This document shows, in pieces, positions 47,301 to 58,463 of a stretch of DNA of 64,000 nucleotides. The notes beneath the pieces were generated by a model. The model ran no database searches. It had not been told where the DNA came from and saw only the letters and a list, made by a program, of their open reading frames with translations. This stretch comes from Cylicocyclus nassatus. Lineage: Eukaryota; Nematoda; Chromadorea; Rhabditida; Strongylidae. Each line of letters opens with the position of its first letter. Within the stretch, counting starts at the first letter, position 1. Location: assembly GCA_958299035.1 (NCBI GenBank), contig CATQJL010000316.1, positions 32,987,441 through 33,051,440 of the forward strand. Direction: 5' to 3'. The position numbers and the translations under genes were made by a program.

Positions 47301-48295
47301 AACAAATTTTCTTGTTACATCGATTTACGATTATGACTGCATAGATGTGGTACAATACCGCTTGTAAATTGTGAAAAAAGAACCACCGCACTCCGCCGGA
47401 GTCTGCCAAACTTCGCGTTGCATCGCAATATCTTGCTTCAGAGTAGACGAACTTTGAATACAACAGCACCATTCAACTCAGCCAGACGAGACGCATGTTC
47501 TGATAAATAGAAGTGCTGGTTTGAGCGCGCTAGTCGGTAAAATCTTACGGATCTTCTTTGATTTTTGCTTACGTAAGTTACCCAGAGTGATCAATCACTG
47601 CACAAAGATCAACCTACTGTAAGCAAAAATCTGGAGACTTCCTTGAAATTCGACCGACTATTGTGCCTAAAAAGAAACCTTCATATTTTGAAAAATGCAG
47701 CTCGTCGAGCTCCGAAGTTCGGCGAACTTGGATGTGATGATTTTTCTTCCACAAACTACGAGCGGTTTTGTATATTGACCTGATGCATAAAAAACATGAG
47801 AAATCCACTTTGAAACTGTTTAAAAATCCTCCCATTTTTGCATAGTTTCTAAAGCATCTTATAAGTAAAATTTTGTGTTCACATTGATGTTTTGTTTCAG
47901 TCTACGTTGCTATGCGCCACAGCTATTCATAAGAGCCGATCAGCATGAACTCTTCAATAGAAAGAACATGTTATAAAACGATAGCAGATCTAGAACTAGT
48001 GTTAGTAGAGTATAAGCAGCTAGTTACTGATAATGTAGAGTCACCTTCCAATAGTTCTTTTCTTTAGCTAGCTTTTATGGCGGCATCATATCGTCGCAAT
48101 CACAAGTGAAGCAAATATGGTCAGCGCAATGTTTAGTTTTTTGTGATAATCTGAGTAGATCAATTTCGTTGCAGCTGGAGGAAATCACGAAATCAAGTTT
48201 CAAAAATTTTGGTGAAAAACTAATTCATCAGCTTGGTAACTGACTGCACCAGAGAGGTAGACCAGAAAAAGGGAATTTCACACTAGTTTTTTTAG
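47301..48295. other. Stretch with weak exon-like segments
   Basis: Two segments follow good acceptors on the plus strand: TTTTGTTTCAG at 47890-47900 (LRCYAPQLFIRADQHE...) and TTTCGTTGCAG at 48163-48174 (LEEITKSSFKNFGEKL, donor GTAACTG). Their phases do not join to the 48296 exon, so they are noted but not assembled. Confidence 0.25.
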
Positions 48296-48490
48296 GACCA
48301 GATAGTTGCATATCTGCTATCAAAATTTTTATCGCTTTTTGACCCATCGTTCGCCCGCTTTGACATTTACGAGCGGGCAGTTTTCGATTTCTTCCATATC
48401 CACCATATTTGTACTTTGTTCGTACTTATTCCTGCTTTTGGCGAAACTATTTATACATGTATCTCAGAGCTTACTAAAAAGAGTTATTGA
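48296..48490 (+). CDS. Terminal exon of an unrecognised gene
   Basis: After ACTAGTTTTTTTAG, 65 codons in phase 0 encode DQIVAYLLSKFLSLFDPSFA RFDIYERAVFDFFHIHHICT... ending TKKSY and a stop. Aromatic-rich with a hydrophobic stretch (CTLFVLIPAFG), consistent with a membrane or membrane-proximal region. The acceptor is strong and the composition protein-like. Upstream exons were not established. Confidence 0.35.
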   Translation, partial: DQIVAYLLSKFLSLFDPSFARFDIYERAVFDFFHIHHICTLFVLIPAFGETIYTCISELTKKSY

Positions 48491-48669
48491 AGGCGCTGAT
48501 CACAAAGAGAGCTTTTATTCCTATCCAGGTTACCTCAACTTCTGCAGTCATTCACAGGAGATGTGCTTGAAGTTGCTTTTCTCTCATAACAGAAGATTTA
48601 GACTTGCTTTGATTTGATTTTACAGCCAAGCTTTCAATTTGCTTTCTTGCCAAGGTCTTAATCCTAACA

Positions 48670-50449
48670 TTAGGTTGTCCGAAAATTCATGCAGGTCTCT
48701 TACGCAATCGCAATCCTAATATAAAGATGTTTGAAATATATCATTATTGAGTAAAGCTACATCTTTACATGACTGCATTAGAACGATTGCGAGAAGTTTG
48801 TGAAGTTTTAAAGCAAAAAAATTTAAGCGCCCGAAAATTAGATTTTCATCCAAAAACACCCTGCGGACTTCCACTTGGCCATGCATATATTAAGTCGTCC
48901 CAAAAGTATTTTCGCTTTTTTTGAACAAGCGCCACAATCCGCAGAACAAAGGTTAACAGAAGCTCTTGATAGAATTCGATGCAGTTTTTTATTCTCTTTC
49001 AAGTGGTCATCTTTATTTAGCAGTTGAAACAATGTGCTATCAGAAAATTGCAATAAACTGCGACCCATGCTTTTTACCAAGGTCAAGTTCTACTATTTTT
49101 CTAAATTCTTATACTGATCCCCCGAAGAAGTCCAAGTAACCAGCGGATAGAGCAAAGAAAGTAGGATACAGAACAGTTTCAATCTCCTTTCCAGGGCTCC
49201 CCATAACTTTTTGACAGAATTTTGAACAACACCGTCGAATTTTTGAAGTTCTATACCAGACGCAGACTCGTCAAACTTCACTAAACTCTCGATTTTTGAT
49301 ACTTTTAAAGTGGATTGGGATTTACCATTAACTTTACGAAACAATTGAGCGTTCCGGGGTTCGAAATATCTAATTTCTAATTGTCGCGTACAGCCTGGGG
49401 TTTCTTGAAAAACATGAATTTTGTCGATTTTATCCTCCAAGACTTCTCGAATCAGGGACAAAAAACATGTCTAAGAAAGAGGAGAAAGTGATGCGTCGAA
49501 TAACACTCGAGTTGCTCGCCTGCTGTTGTTCTATGAGGTTTAAGTTGACCAAATATGGGATTTGATAGCATCGAAAAACTAATTTCAAAAAATTTTCAAA
49601 GTGAGCTATGGAACGGGCAGAAATTGTATTGCATCCTACTTTGTTTGCTCTATCGACAGGTCACTTGGACTTCTTCGGGAAATCAGTACAAGAATTTAGA
49701 AAAATAGCTGAACCTGACCTTGGTAAAAAGCATGAGTTGCAGTTTGTAGCAATTTTCTGAGAGCTCGTTGCCTCATCTGCGTTATGGAGATGACCTTCAG
49801 AAAGAGCATGAAAAACTGCATCAAATGCTACCAAGAGCTTTTGTATACCTTTGTTCTGCGGACTGTGGCGCTTGTTCAAACGAAAATACTTTTGGGACGA
49901 CCTAATACATATGTGCATATAAACTGTTTCTCCACATCAAACATTCATATGTACAATTGAGATGTTTCTTTCACGGTTAGAATTTTCAGAAAATGAAAGT
50001 TGACATGTCCTAGCAGTTGCAACGCTGAGCCATTCTGACATAGACACTCTATACTACAAGACTTTAGAAGTACAACCGTAGGGCTAGTATACGAGAAATA
50101 TTGAATTTAGCATGAAAAACCGAAAAGGCGACTTTTTCATATTTTTGACCGTTTTAAATTTTGGATATTCAGCCATTGTAAAAATGGGGTAAGTGTGCAT
50201 ATAAACTGTTGTAGAGAGCATATGCGTGGCCAATCGGAAGTCCGCAGGACCTTTTTGTAGAGAATTCGATTTTTGGGTACTTCCACTTTTGGATTTTGCT
50301 TCCAAACCTTACGAGGATAAATTTTGCGATCGTTCTAGTGCAGTCTTGTAGACTGCTTTACTCTATCGAATGATATGTTTCCCACATTTTAAGATTAGCA
50401 CTACGCGATTGCGTAAAAAACCTACACTAATTTTCGGACAATCCAGTAA
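48670..50449. mobile_element. Mariner-type foldback hosting a second mariner foldback
   Basis: The left end TTAGGTTGTCCGAAAATTCATG is matched in reverse near 50449 (GGATTGTCCGAAAATTAGTG). Both arms continue inward as inverted copies (ACGCAATCGC; CCTGCGGACTTCC...TTGGCCA at 48859-48883 and 50228-50250). Without the nested element (48890-49905) it is about 760 bases. No transposase. Confidence 0.75.
48890..49905. mobile_element. Nested mariner-type foldback (TTAAGTCGTCCCAAAAGTAT ends)
   Basis: TA flanks both sides. Ends TTAAGTCGTCCCAAAAGTAT and, in reverse, TTAGGTCGTCCCAAAAGTAT. Arms of nearly 300 bases (48890-49180 and 49610-49905) are inverted copies. The centre (49180-49610) has a minus-strand open segment of unknown meaning. 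It landed at a TA in the left arm of the outer element. Confidence 0.8.
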
Positions 50450-51607
50450 TAAATAATCGATACGATCCATAAACAAATAACAAATATTTTAACGAATAAC
50501 AAATAAGATCTGTGAATGAGCAAATAACGAAAAAATTTGACGTATACAACATTCTAATAATTTTCAAGCACTTATAATTTGTCTGAACTCCACACCATTA
50601 TTTCAGACAGTTAAAATGTCAAAATATTGAAGACAGCGTAAATGCTTGATCGAGTTTTGTATATTAGAAGTTGGCCTGTTTTCTCAGTCTTTTGCATGTC
50701 GATAAGTTCTTGCTGAATCAATGGAACGGCTTTGTTCTGCTAGGAAGGAAAACAAATGGGCTTTGCGTAGCACTTTGTAGCACTTCGTCAACTGGCATTA
50801 ACAAGTGACGACGATTGACGAAGTCGACGATTCCGCTGGATGCTACGCGGCGGTACTTATATCATAGAGAAGTTTTCCCTTATGCTGCTTGAGTAATTGT
50901 CCAAGTAAGTCGTGCCATATGTATAGGCCGAATTTCAAATCGCTTAATTTCGAAGGGGGTTACGGTTACATAAACAAGCTGCTATCGCAACAAGTGGATG
51001 GAATATGCATGATTAGATGTGAAATAACTTCTCCCACTCTGAAAAACTTTAGCAGTCATTAAGATTTTGATTGGCCGCGGAGATCTACCTCAACTTCTCT
51101 GATTAAAGATTGCCTTATTAATTTCATAATGTTGAATTTTTGAGACGGTCATGCCTTTCGACATGAAAGGCTGAAACTAGACTTTCAAAATTTTGGCTCC
51201 GTCAAGTAACAACGCAAGAACTGAAAACATACATAGAAAATTATCCGCTCTCATTGTGTTGTAAGAGATCATGAAGGAGAAGGCTCATCACTCGAGCCTA
51301 GATTTTTCAGTCGAGTTACTTGATTGAATGCATTTCCGCGACATTACATACTTTCTACTGGAAAAGTGTTCGCATTGCTGATAGTGCAGGGATTTGCCGT
51401 GACAGATCAAAACTGTCGTTATCTGAAAAAGGGAGCCCACGTTTACCGTTTCCTTCCGATTCGTCATTCGACCTCTGTCATCCGAAAAAACAAAACAAAA
51501 TCGACAAAACAAATCGCCGTAAATCATTCAAACTAACAACGATGAAAGTTTTGAGCAATCCATACTTTCTCTAATGTTTTGGAAAACAAAAGGATCGAGA
51601 AGGGCTC
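50450..51607. other. Gene-free stretch
   Basis: AT-rich; an 'aacaaataac' repeat cluster at 50470-50520. The open segments at 51320-51574 have no splice sites or homology. Confidence 0.3.
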
Positions 51608-52050
51608 ACAAGAGAACGACACTTGGTATCCCTGGCCTTTTGAGATGATACGTATACCACTACATCGCCTTGGAACGCTAATTCAGAATCTAATTTCCGT
51701 TTCTGCTAAACTTTTCTTTGAAAAAATCATGAAAGATTTTCGCATTAATGGTTGACCAAAAGAATTAAGTCAAGGATCTCTAACCTCAAAAATTTTGACT
51801 GGGCAATCCAACATTGAAAAACACAAAAGGAATCGAACCTAACCCCGCATCAGTTAGTGAGGCTATTGCACTACCATTATATCACCGGCATTCCAACCAT
51901 ATGTCCTTTGACGCGAGAATCCTTCTTAACTTTTTTCAGAGAAACGATTGATTGAAACCGAAGTCAGATTCGGAATCAGCGATCCAAGACGAGTATAATG
52001 TTATACACCTCATCTTAAAAGGCCACGTACACCCAGTATCGTTCCCTTGT
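51608..52050. mobile_element. ACAAGGGAAGG-family MITE carrying a tRNA-like cassette
   Basis: The left end ACAAGAGAACGACACTTGGT and the reverse of the right end ACAAGGGAACGATACTGGGT match, followed by 'ggccttttgagatgat' on both arms and the 'gctaattcagaatc' block. The tRNA-like unit 51817-51895 lies between the arms. Confidence 0.65.
51817..51895 (-). other. tRNA-like pol III cassette within a MITE
   Basis: Minus strand: TGATATAATGGTAGTGC fits an A box and GGTTCGATTCC is a perfect B box, about 33 bases apart, as in tRNA genes. The flanking bases do not form a full acceptor stem, so I do not call a functional tRNA. Either a SINE head or a captured tRNA pseudogene. Confidence 0.6.
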
Positions 52051-52986
52051 CAGCGGCATTGCGTTTTAGGACAAGTACATGACAATCCTGATACTAACAC
52101 AGGCAGCCTCCCGCAAGGCGAAAGTGAATGATTGCGCATCTTCAGTGTTGATTGAATTTGTCAAAGAGGAATGTCTCTTACTCGGGACTCAAAAAACCAA
52201 GATGGGCATGGCCGAGCAGTTCTCTAACTGGTTTTGAATGGCGACTCCAGAGAGGTGAAACGTTGTGTAACATTATTCACCAAAATGCGCCTTGACAATG
52301 CACTGCTGCCCTTTGTCTTCTCTCGTCCGTTTCTTACTTATATCCTTTGATGTCGAAATTGCATACATTACATTCTCGCTTACGATCTCAGGCTTAACCA
52401 AGTGCTTGAAAATAACTGACATTCGAATCAGTGAGCAGTTCATTTTTGAATTGTTAATTTAAAGTCTTGTTTTCATAGTATAAAACGACTTGCTATGACG
52501 CAAGTCAACTTAAATGAAAAGTGCATTATCGAGCTCTAATTAAAAAAAATTTTGTCAATGAAATTTGAGTAAAATAAAAATATTTTGTATATGCATCTTA
52601 AGAAAATTTCGTAGTTTTGCTCAAAAGCAATTCATGAAAGCTACATGTGAACTACTGAAAAAAGATAGCCTGAGATTCACCACTCTTTAGAATCAAATAA
52701 TATTCAATAATTGCATCAAATTGTTGTAATATCACCCTTAGTTTTCGAAAATCTCGAATAACTTCGATAATGTGAAATGTCGTTGACTACCAAAGTTGTA
52801 TATTGCATTACTCGAGTACTACAGCTTTAGTCGTGAGCTATCGTCGCATCCATGACGTCTTTCTCATTTCTACTGCAGTAGTTTTTTGTTGTTTCGATTT
52901 CGTGTGCATATATTTTGATATTCGCATTTCACTTATGTACTGAGACTGCTTGTTGTTTACCGAACAAGCTGATATCACTGCTTCAG
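52051..52986. other. Gene-free stretch upstream of the secreted-protein candidate
   Basis: AT-rich with no exon seen. It should contain the promoter of the gene starting at 52987, but nothing specific can be pointed to. Confidence 0.3.
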
Positions 52987-53332
52987 ATGGTGTGGCTACT
53001 ATTTGTATTATTGTCGGCAGTTTACGTACGCGCGGCTAATACGAGGCTTGACAAGGTCGGTGTTATTTTCCGTAATTACATCTTTCTGGTAACGCAACAC
53101 TCATATCTGTAAGCATACTTTCCAACTTTAGGTTAAAGACGATCAAATAATCTAAACTGGTCGTCACAACAGATTACTTCGCACTGAGCAACCTGAAAAC
53201 ATTTAAAATTTCAATCTATTTCAGCTCACGGAAGCAGCAATGGGCTTGTTAGAGGAGTCGAATCTGGGCGTTAATGTTCGTCAATGCTCTTGCAACGAAG
53301 ACGCTGACTGTGTCAAAGTTATGCAGTCACAG
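52987..53332 (+). CDS. Secreted cysteine-containing protein, first two exons
   Basis: ACTGCTTCAG abuts the ATG at 52987, as at a spliced-leader acceptor. Exon 52987-53055 encodes MVWLLFVLLSAVYVRAANTR LDK, a clear signal peptide with cleavage likely after VRA. The donor is GTCGGTG (weak); a better one (GTAACGC, 53090) would add 11 residues in the same phase. Exon 53225-53332 follows TATTTCAG and encodes LTEAAMGLLE...VRQCSCNEDADCVKVMQSQ, ended by GTAAAATT. The CxC...C spacing recalls nematode chondroitin-proteoglycan-4-type domains, an impression only. Later exons were not found, so the gene is incomplete here. Confidence 0.5.
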
Positions 53333-53994
53333 GTAAAATTGTTTTTAGCTGTCGTGTTATACCATACTGTGAAAGCATTGGAATGGAATCTTCCACATTT
53401 CGATTGATTCAAGTACAGAAAACAATGTATCTGCCATTAAACTCGTCTGCAGTCATTCATCTCTTTGCGAGCTACAGAAGTACAAAACATCTATAAATCA
53501 TTATAATCATTCACAGAACAGTAGTGCAGTGGAATATGTCTTATGATCTGCAGGATGGCAGTCGCATCTAAACAGGTTTGAAACTGGGGAAGTAAATGTA
53601 GAGCTGTTGTTAACTTTCTTGCAAGACATAATGCATGTTTGCAGTACTGATATAATTTGATGCAGTAGTGAAAGAACATTTGATACAGTCTATGACTCCT
53701 TTTTGAACAGCTTATTTGGCAAACCTTTGTATTCAGCTGCTGTCTCGGTGTCCACTATCGGCAAAGTTTGTTTGCTGATCAAGCGAGCAGAAAAAATCCA
53801 GAATCGCTTTTCTTATGCAACTAGCAAGCTAATTTCCAAGCAAAAATCAATCAAGTCTGTTCACTAGTAAGAATAGGGACAGAGTTATTCACATGCATTT
53901 GAAGAAGATTATGAGTTGAAAACTTTATCTTGTAGCCTTTTTTTAACTTTTTATACTTTGACTTGGTAAGTCATGATGACTAGATATGATTCTT

Positions 53995-54398
53995 GCAAGG
54001 GAAGAATACCTGGTCGAGAGGGTTTTTCCACATAAATGTAAACGTCTGAACCTCTGTCTTTGCTTCTGTGAGGGAAGTTTTGGGAAGTTAATGCAGGTGA
54101 AAGTTGCTACAATAAAAATTTTGAAGACTGTCTCCATAAGCGGAAATGAGGCTATGATGACTACTTCCACGGTGCTTCATGAGTAGATATCTTCAGTCTA
54201 ATATGCCAAGCATTACTTCTTTTGAGCGCCGGAGAGACTTCAACAATTGTCCTTAGCCAAACCCTTAAATTATCTAGAAAATTTCCACAGCTTTCCTCTT
54301 GGGAGCGCTTTGCAGGTACCGAAAGCAATTCAGCGTTCTATGATCTGGAAAAAAGTACATCTCGTATGGAAACGTCAACTAAGTATCCTTCCTTTGTT
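53995..54398. mobile_element. Decayed MITE of the ACAAGGGAAGG family
   Basis: Left end GCAAGGGAAGAATACCTGGT, right end inverse AACAAAGGAAGGATACTTAG, with the 'gctttgcaggtaccgaaagca' and 'cagcgttctatgatc' blocks in the right arm. Interior blocks match the copy at 59911-60334 (sequence around 54140-54200 versus 60070-60130). Confidence 0.6.
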
Positions 54399-54524
54399 AG
54401 CGAGAATTTATCAATAAATGAAATTTTTGTATTAATTATAGATTTTATCTAGAAATTCTGATTACCAATCTAACTGCAACAGGAAGTACTAAAGACCGAG
54501 TCAAATGTTATTGAAATGGCATCT

Positions 54525-55692
54525 AGTAGCGGTCCAAAAGTTCGTGTCTTTACTCGAAACTATCCTCAAATTACTCAAAATGATTATAGACAAACGCTAT
54601 AAACAGTGTTCAATACAAAATCTGCCTTTCTAGCAGTGATGTTCTCTTTCAAACTCTTGATGCTTGAGTGAATATTGTCCGAATCTTCATCCCAAGGTTT
54701 TCACCTACCTAACTTGAGCTAACTTTTAATCTTGATTTTTAACTTTTGAAGAGCTTTGACAACAGTCGAGAGCAAACAAAACGCATACAATAGTAGTCGG
54801 GCTTTACAAACTGGCCCTCAAAACCGTTGAAACAAAATTCTTTTACGAATTGTAATATATACAAACGTTTCGAATACTGATAAATCTTGGGACTTTTAAA
54901 GATAGATAATGATTTAAAATTGATTTTACCAAGCATCTGAGCGTTCCAAAATAGAATTTTCTTGTTTTTCGATTACAGGTAGAGACGCGTACGAAAACAA
55001 TGATGTTTTATCCACAAAGACTATCGCAAAATGAGAAACATCCTAAACACATTCACGACAGAGCCGATTTTTTAATGATGCCCTTTCGGACCAGAGCATA
55101 TTTCGCAAAATTGAGTTTGCGTAATATTTTCAGCTCACTGATGGATCCTGTGGTCTGAAGTGCTGATCTTTCGGGAAGTACTCCAAGAAATGTATACAGA
55201 AGTTTGCTCGGTTTGCCTAGAAAGTTTTGCCGTGAACTAGCAAAATCAAAAATGTCAGAAAGCATACGACCCACCGGTGGGTCGTATTGTCCGAAATGGC
55301 AGAACACGTACGACCCACAGGTGGGTCGTATTGTCGTGAATGTGTTAAGAAAGGCGAGAAAGAGCTGCATCGATTTATACCCTAGTTGCTCGCAATCTGA
55401 TGTTCCATGAGGATTGAGATGCCCAAATTCAAAATTTGCTAGCTTCAAAAAAGGAAGAATTTTGCAGCTCAGCATAAATGCTTTGAAGTGCATTCTGTTA
55501 CAGTTTGGTTTCAAGCTCTGTCAAAGCTCTTTTTAAATTTGAAATGAAAGTCTTTTATTGCTTATTGAAATACTCGGAACAGAAACAACATCGGAAAGAG
55601 GAAGAAATTTTGCATCGAGCACTGTATGAAGCGTTAGTTTACCTTTAGTTTGCTGAGGATTTTGAAAAACGGCACAGAGTTTTGGACCGACC
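54525..55692. mobile_element. Mariner-type relic (GGTCGGTCCAAAA ends)
   Basis: Right end in reverse reads TTATTAGGTCGGTCCAAAACTC; left end near 54525 reads TAGCGGTCCAAAAGTTCGTG. No transposase frame survives. Contains the paired hairpins at 55263-55335. Confidence 0.45.
55263..55335. repeat. Tandem pair of CGACCCACC-GGTGGGTCG hairpins
   Basis: TACGACCCACCGGTGGGTCGTA (perfect palindrome) and a 48-base-later variant with an A at the centre, each followed by 'ttgtc' and an AATG/AATGTG tail. Related to the hairpin at 12835-12862. Confidence 0.65.
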
Positions 55693-58463
55693 TAATAATT
55701 CGCTGTGACTTAACTTGGCGTTGAACTGGCTATGCTTTCTGAGTATCAACAATTAAGCGCCAAACCTCGTCTTTTGGATCTATTATTAAAACAGCGTTAG
55801 GCTTTTCTGAGTTGCGCAACAAGCCATTTAGTATTGGGGACTAGATTTTGCAAATAATTCCGTAACTTTTAGACGAAGCTTTTAATGATATATTTTTAGA
55901 GATTATGTAGGTTATGATGCAACGCTTGCACAAACTGCTCAATTTCTAGTATCGAAATAGAAGACATTTCCATTTTAAATAAAAATGAAACTAGAGAAAG
56001 AAAACTGGAATTACCTTCACTTCACGCATAAAAAACGCACTTTTTCGAATTTTCAAGCAAGCCGCTCAGCCGATTCACTGCATCCCGGAAAGAAATCCTT
56101 ACATCGCACACTCTCAAACAATATACAGCACGTTATAGGGTCCTTTGGTTGTAAAGTCCTTTAGCGTGTCTGAGCTGGTCGATTTTGGAAAAAAAATCCC
56201 CCGCGCCTTATACGCGTGAAATTAGGGTAAATTCAAATAATGGGGTTACAAGCAAAAACAAAGCCGTTCGCATCTTAAGTCGTGCACACCGGTCCGAATG
56301 TGTATACATAACTGCTAGAGGTTGGAACACCTATAGAAATACTGCAGTGAGTTGAGATCTGGTGAGTTGCAATCTGCTGTACGTACGGTAGCTGGGGAAC
56401 CTCCATCGGCGGTCAAAAATTCGCAATCTCAAAAGGCGATATTTCACACAGTGAGGTGTTCGCATTGCCGAACACTAATGCTATAATCATTTGTTGAAGT
56501 AATGCCTTGAAGCTCGTATTTAGAAAATATCGAAAATTTACGACAACTCACAGACGTATAGTTGCATTATCCAAGCATCATGCTGCTTCCTGAACAAGCT
56601 TGCAATAAGCCAACATTAATGACAAATATACGAAGAACACACTGAGTCATAAGGCAAATCAGCTCGATGATGGCAAATTCACCACTTACTCAGTCCAAGA
56701 AATCACTTTTAAGTGATCTTTTTTTGACGCAGTCTGTCTGCGCTTTCACAGAAAGTTCATTTTCTAGTACTGATTACCTTAGAAAAACCTGCTCAAACTT
56801 TGTTTACCGAAGGTCACAAACTAAAGTTCATACATAAACCAGCTCTCTTGAAATTCCTAAATATAGCCTGCAGTGTCCAGATAAAATGTGGTTTCAGTCA
56901 CTTCTTTGTCTGAAATCACACAATATAAATGGTGATCAAACATTAGTGACTTTTTTTCTTGCAGTAACTGTTCATTTTTCGAATCTGCACGAAAAATTAC
57001 CTATGGAACACTCGAAACCATAAAAGGGATGATTTATTTCGGTTCGCTGCGGTGCTTGTCTGTCCATGAAGGTATCGTAAGATTAGGGAGTGTTCATATA
57101 GACTCGACAAATACCCATAGTGGCAAAGCTTTCAACGTCTAGCATTTTTCATGTGGAGTGCGGTCATTTTTGCCTTTACTAGAGGTCCCAGAGCAAAACG
57201 GTGCCGATTATCTAGTTTTTCACGAAAATCTTACACTACCTCTGTTCTTTCTAGCAAGTAATTGAATGATTTGATTTACCTGCATGGAAAAGAAAGGAAT
57301 GGCGGCTTAAGCATAAATCTGGTTTGTTAAATGAATTTGTCAGGTCTGTTTAAAGCTTGGAGAGTTAGGTTGGTGGATACCTAGCTAAACCAATACCCTC
57401 GCTTGAACCGCTCCGATTATCCTTTAGCGATAGCAGTCCCCACTGCTATTCACCTGGCATTCCAATTCATGAATAGCCGTAAACTTTACTTGCATTTGAG
57501 TGCATCTTTTTTTCGTTGTTGTGAGTAGACTATCCCGTACATTATTTTGCTTAACTCTTCAAAGTACGAGCTCCCTTTGTTGTTCTTTGAATGTCTAGGA
57601 CGACTGGCCCCACGCTAAAAGTTTTTCATAGTTTAATGGTACACTTTGAGTGTAGAGATAAAGATAAAGATAAAGATAAGAAATCACCAACGGAGCATTC
57701 GTAATCAAAAATGTATTCTATTGCAACTCAAAGCACACCCATTTCAATTACACAGCTAGCTTTGACAATGGAGGCAGTTTGCTTTGCACATCTGCCATAT
57801 GCGCAAATAGAAATGATTGTTGTGAAGAAAGTTCAGTACGAAACCCAAATTCGAAAAAGGCTCTCTACACTTATCATTGCTTCTGAGTGCATTTTCGAAA
57901 AAAAAAACGAAAACCAAACAATTCTTTCATCAAACAATGATCGAAACTTTTGAACTTTAAACACTAATTTAGGAGATATCCAAGCAAGTCTGGTTGACAG
58001 GTAAGCCCGCTAAGAGATGAGCGACAAGGTACGCTGCCAGTTATATGTCACTCATACAACTGGCGTTCATATTTATTTGGTCAGTAATCATCAATCTTTA
58101 TAGATATAAGATGTACAAAAAAATCGTGCCCCATAATTTTGCTTTACCTTGATACAATGATTTGATGCTGCTTCTTCTATGTAAAAAAGTTAATTTTTTT
58201 ATCACTACTTGAAAAAACCAAGTTGGCATGTTTCTGAGGTTCTGAGCTGTTAAAGGTAGTTTTACGAAAACCCGTACCGCTGAAAGCCCTATTTTTTTAT
58301 GAGCATCGAATTCAGCGTGAACGATCAAAAAATAGGGTCGCGAAAATTTGGACTATCCTCGACGTTCACTTGATACTTAATTTTCAATTAAAATTTTTAA
58401 CTTCTGTTTTTGCGTGAATCTGTCTCATGCTCATTCTGAGGGCTCGTTTCTCTGTACAAAGCT
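55693..58463. other. Gene-free stretch
   Basis: AT-rich. Contains a diverged copy of the shared module near 56450-56490 and an (AAAGAT)n microsatellite at 57656-57680. Open segments (57711-57953 and others) have no splice signals or homology. Confidence 0.3.

Noticed and set aside
51817..51895. Functional tRNA gene
   Set aside because: A and B boxes are good, but no acceptor stem, anticodon arm or terminator can be drawn.
55053..55514. 153-codon minus-strand frame
   Set aside because: It crosses the tandem hairpins and a mariner relic and has no transposase or other motif.
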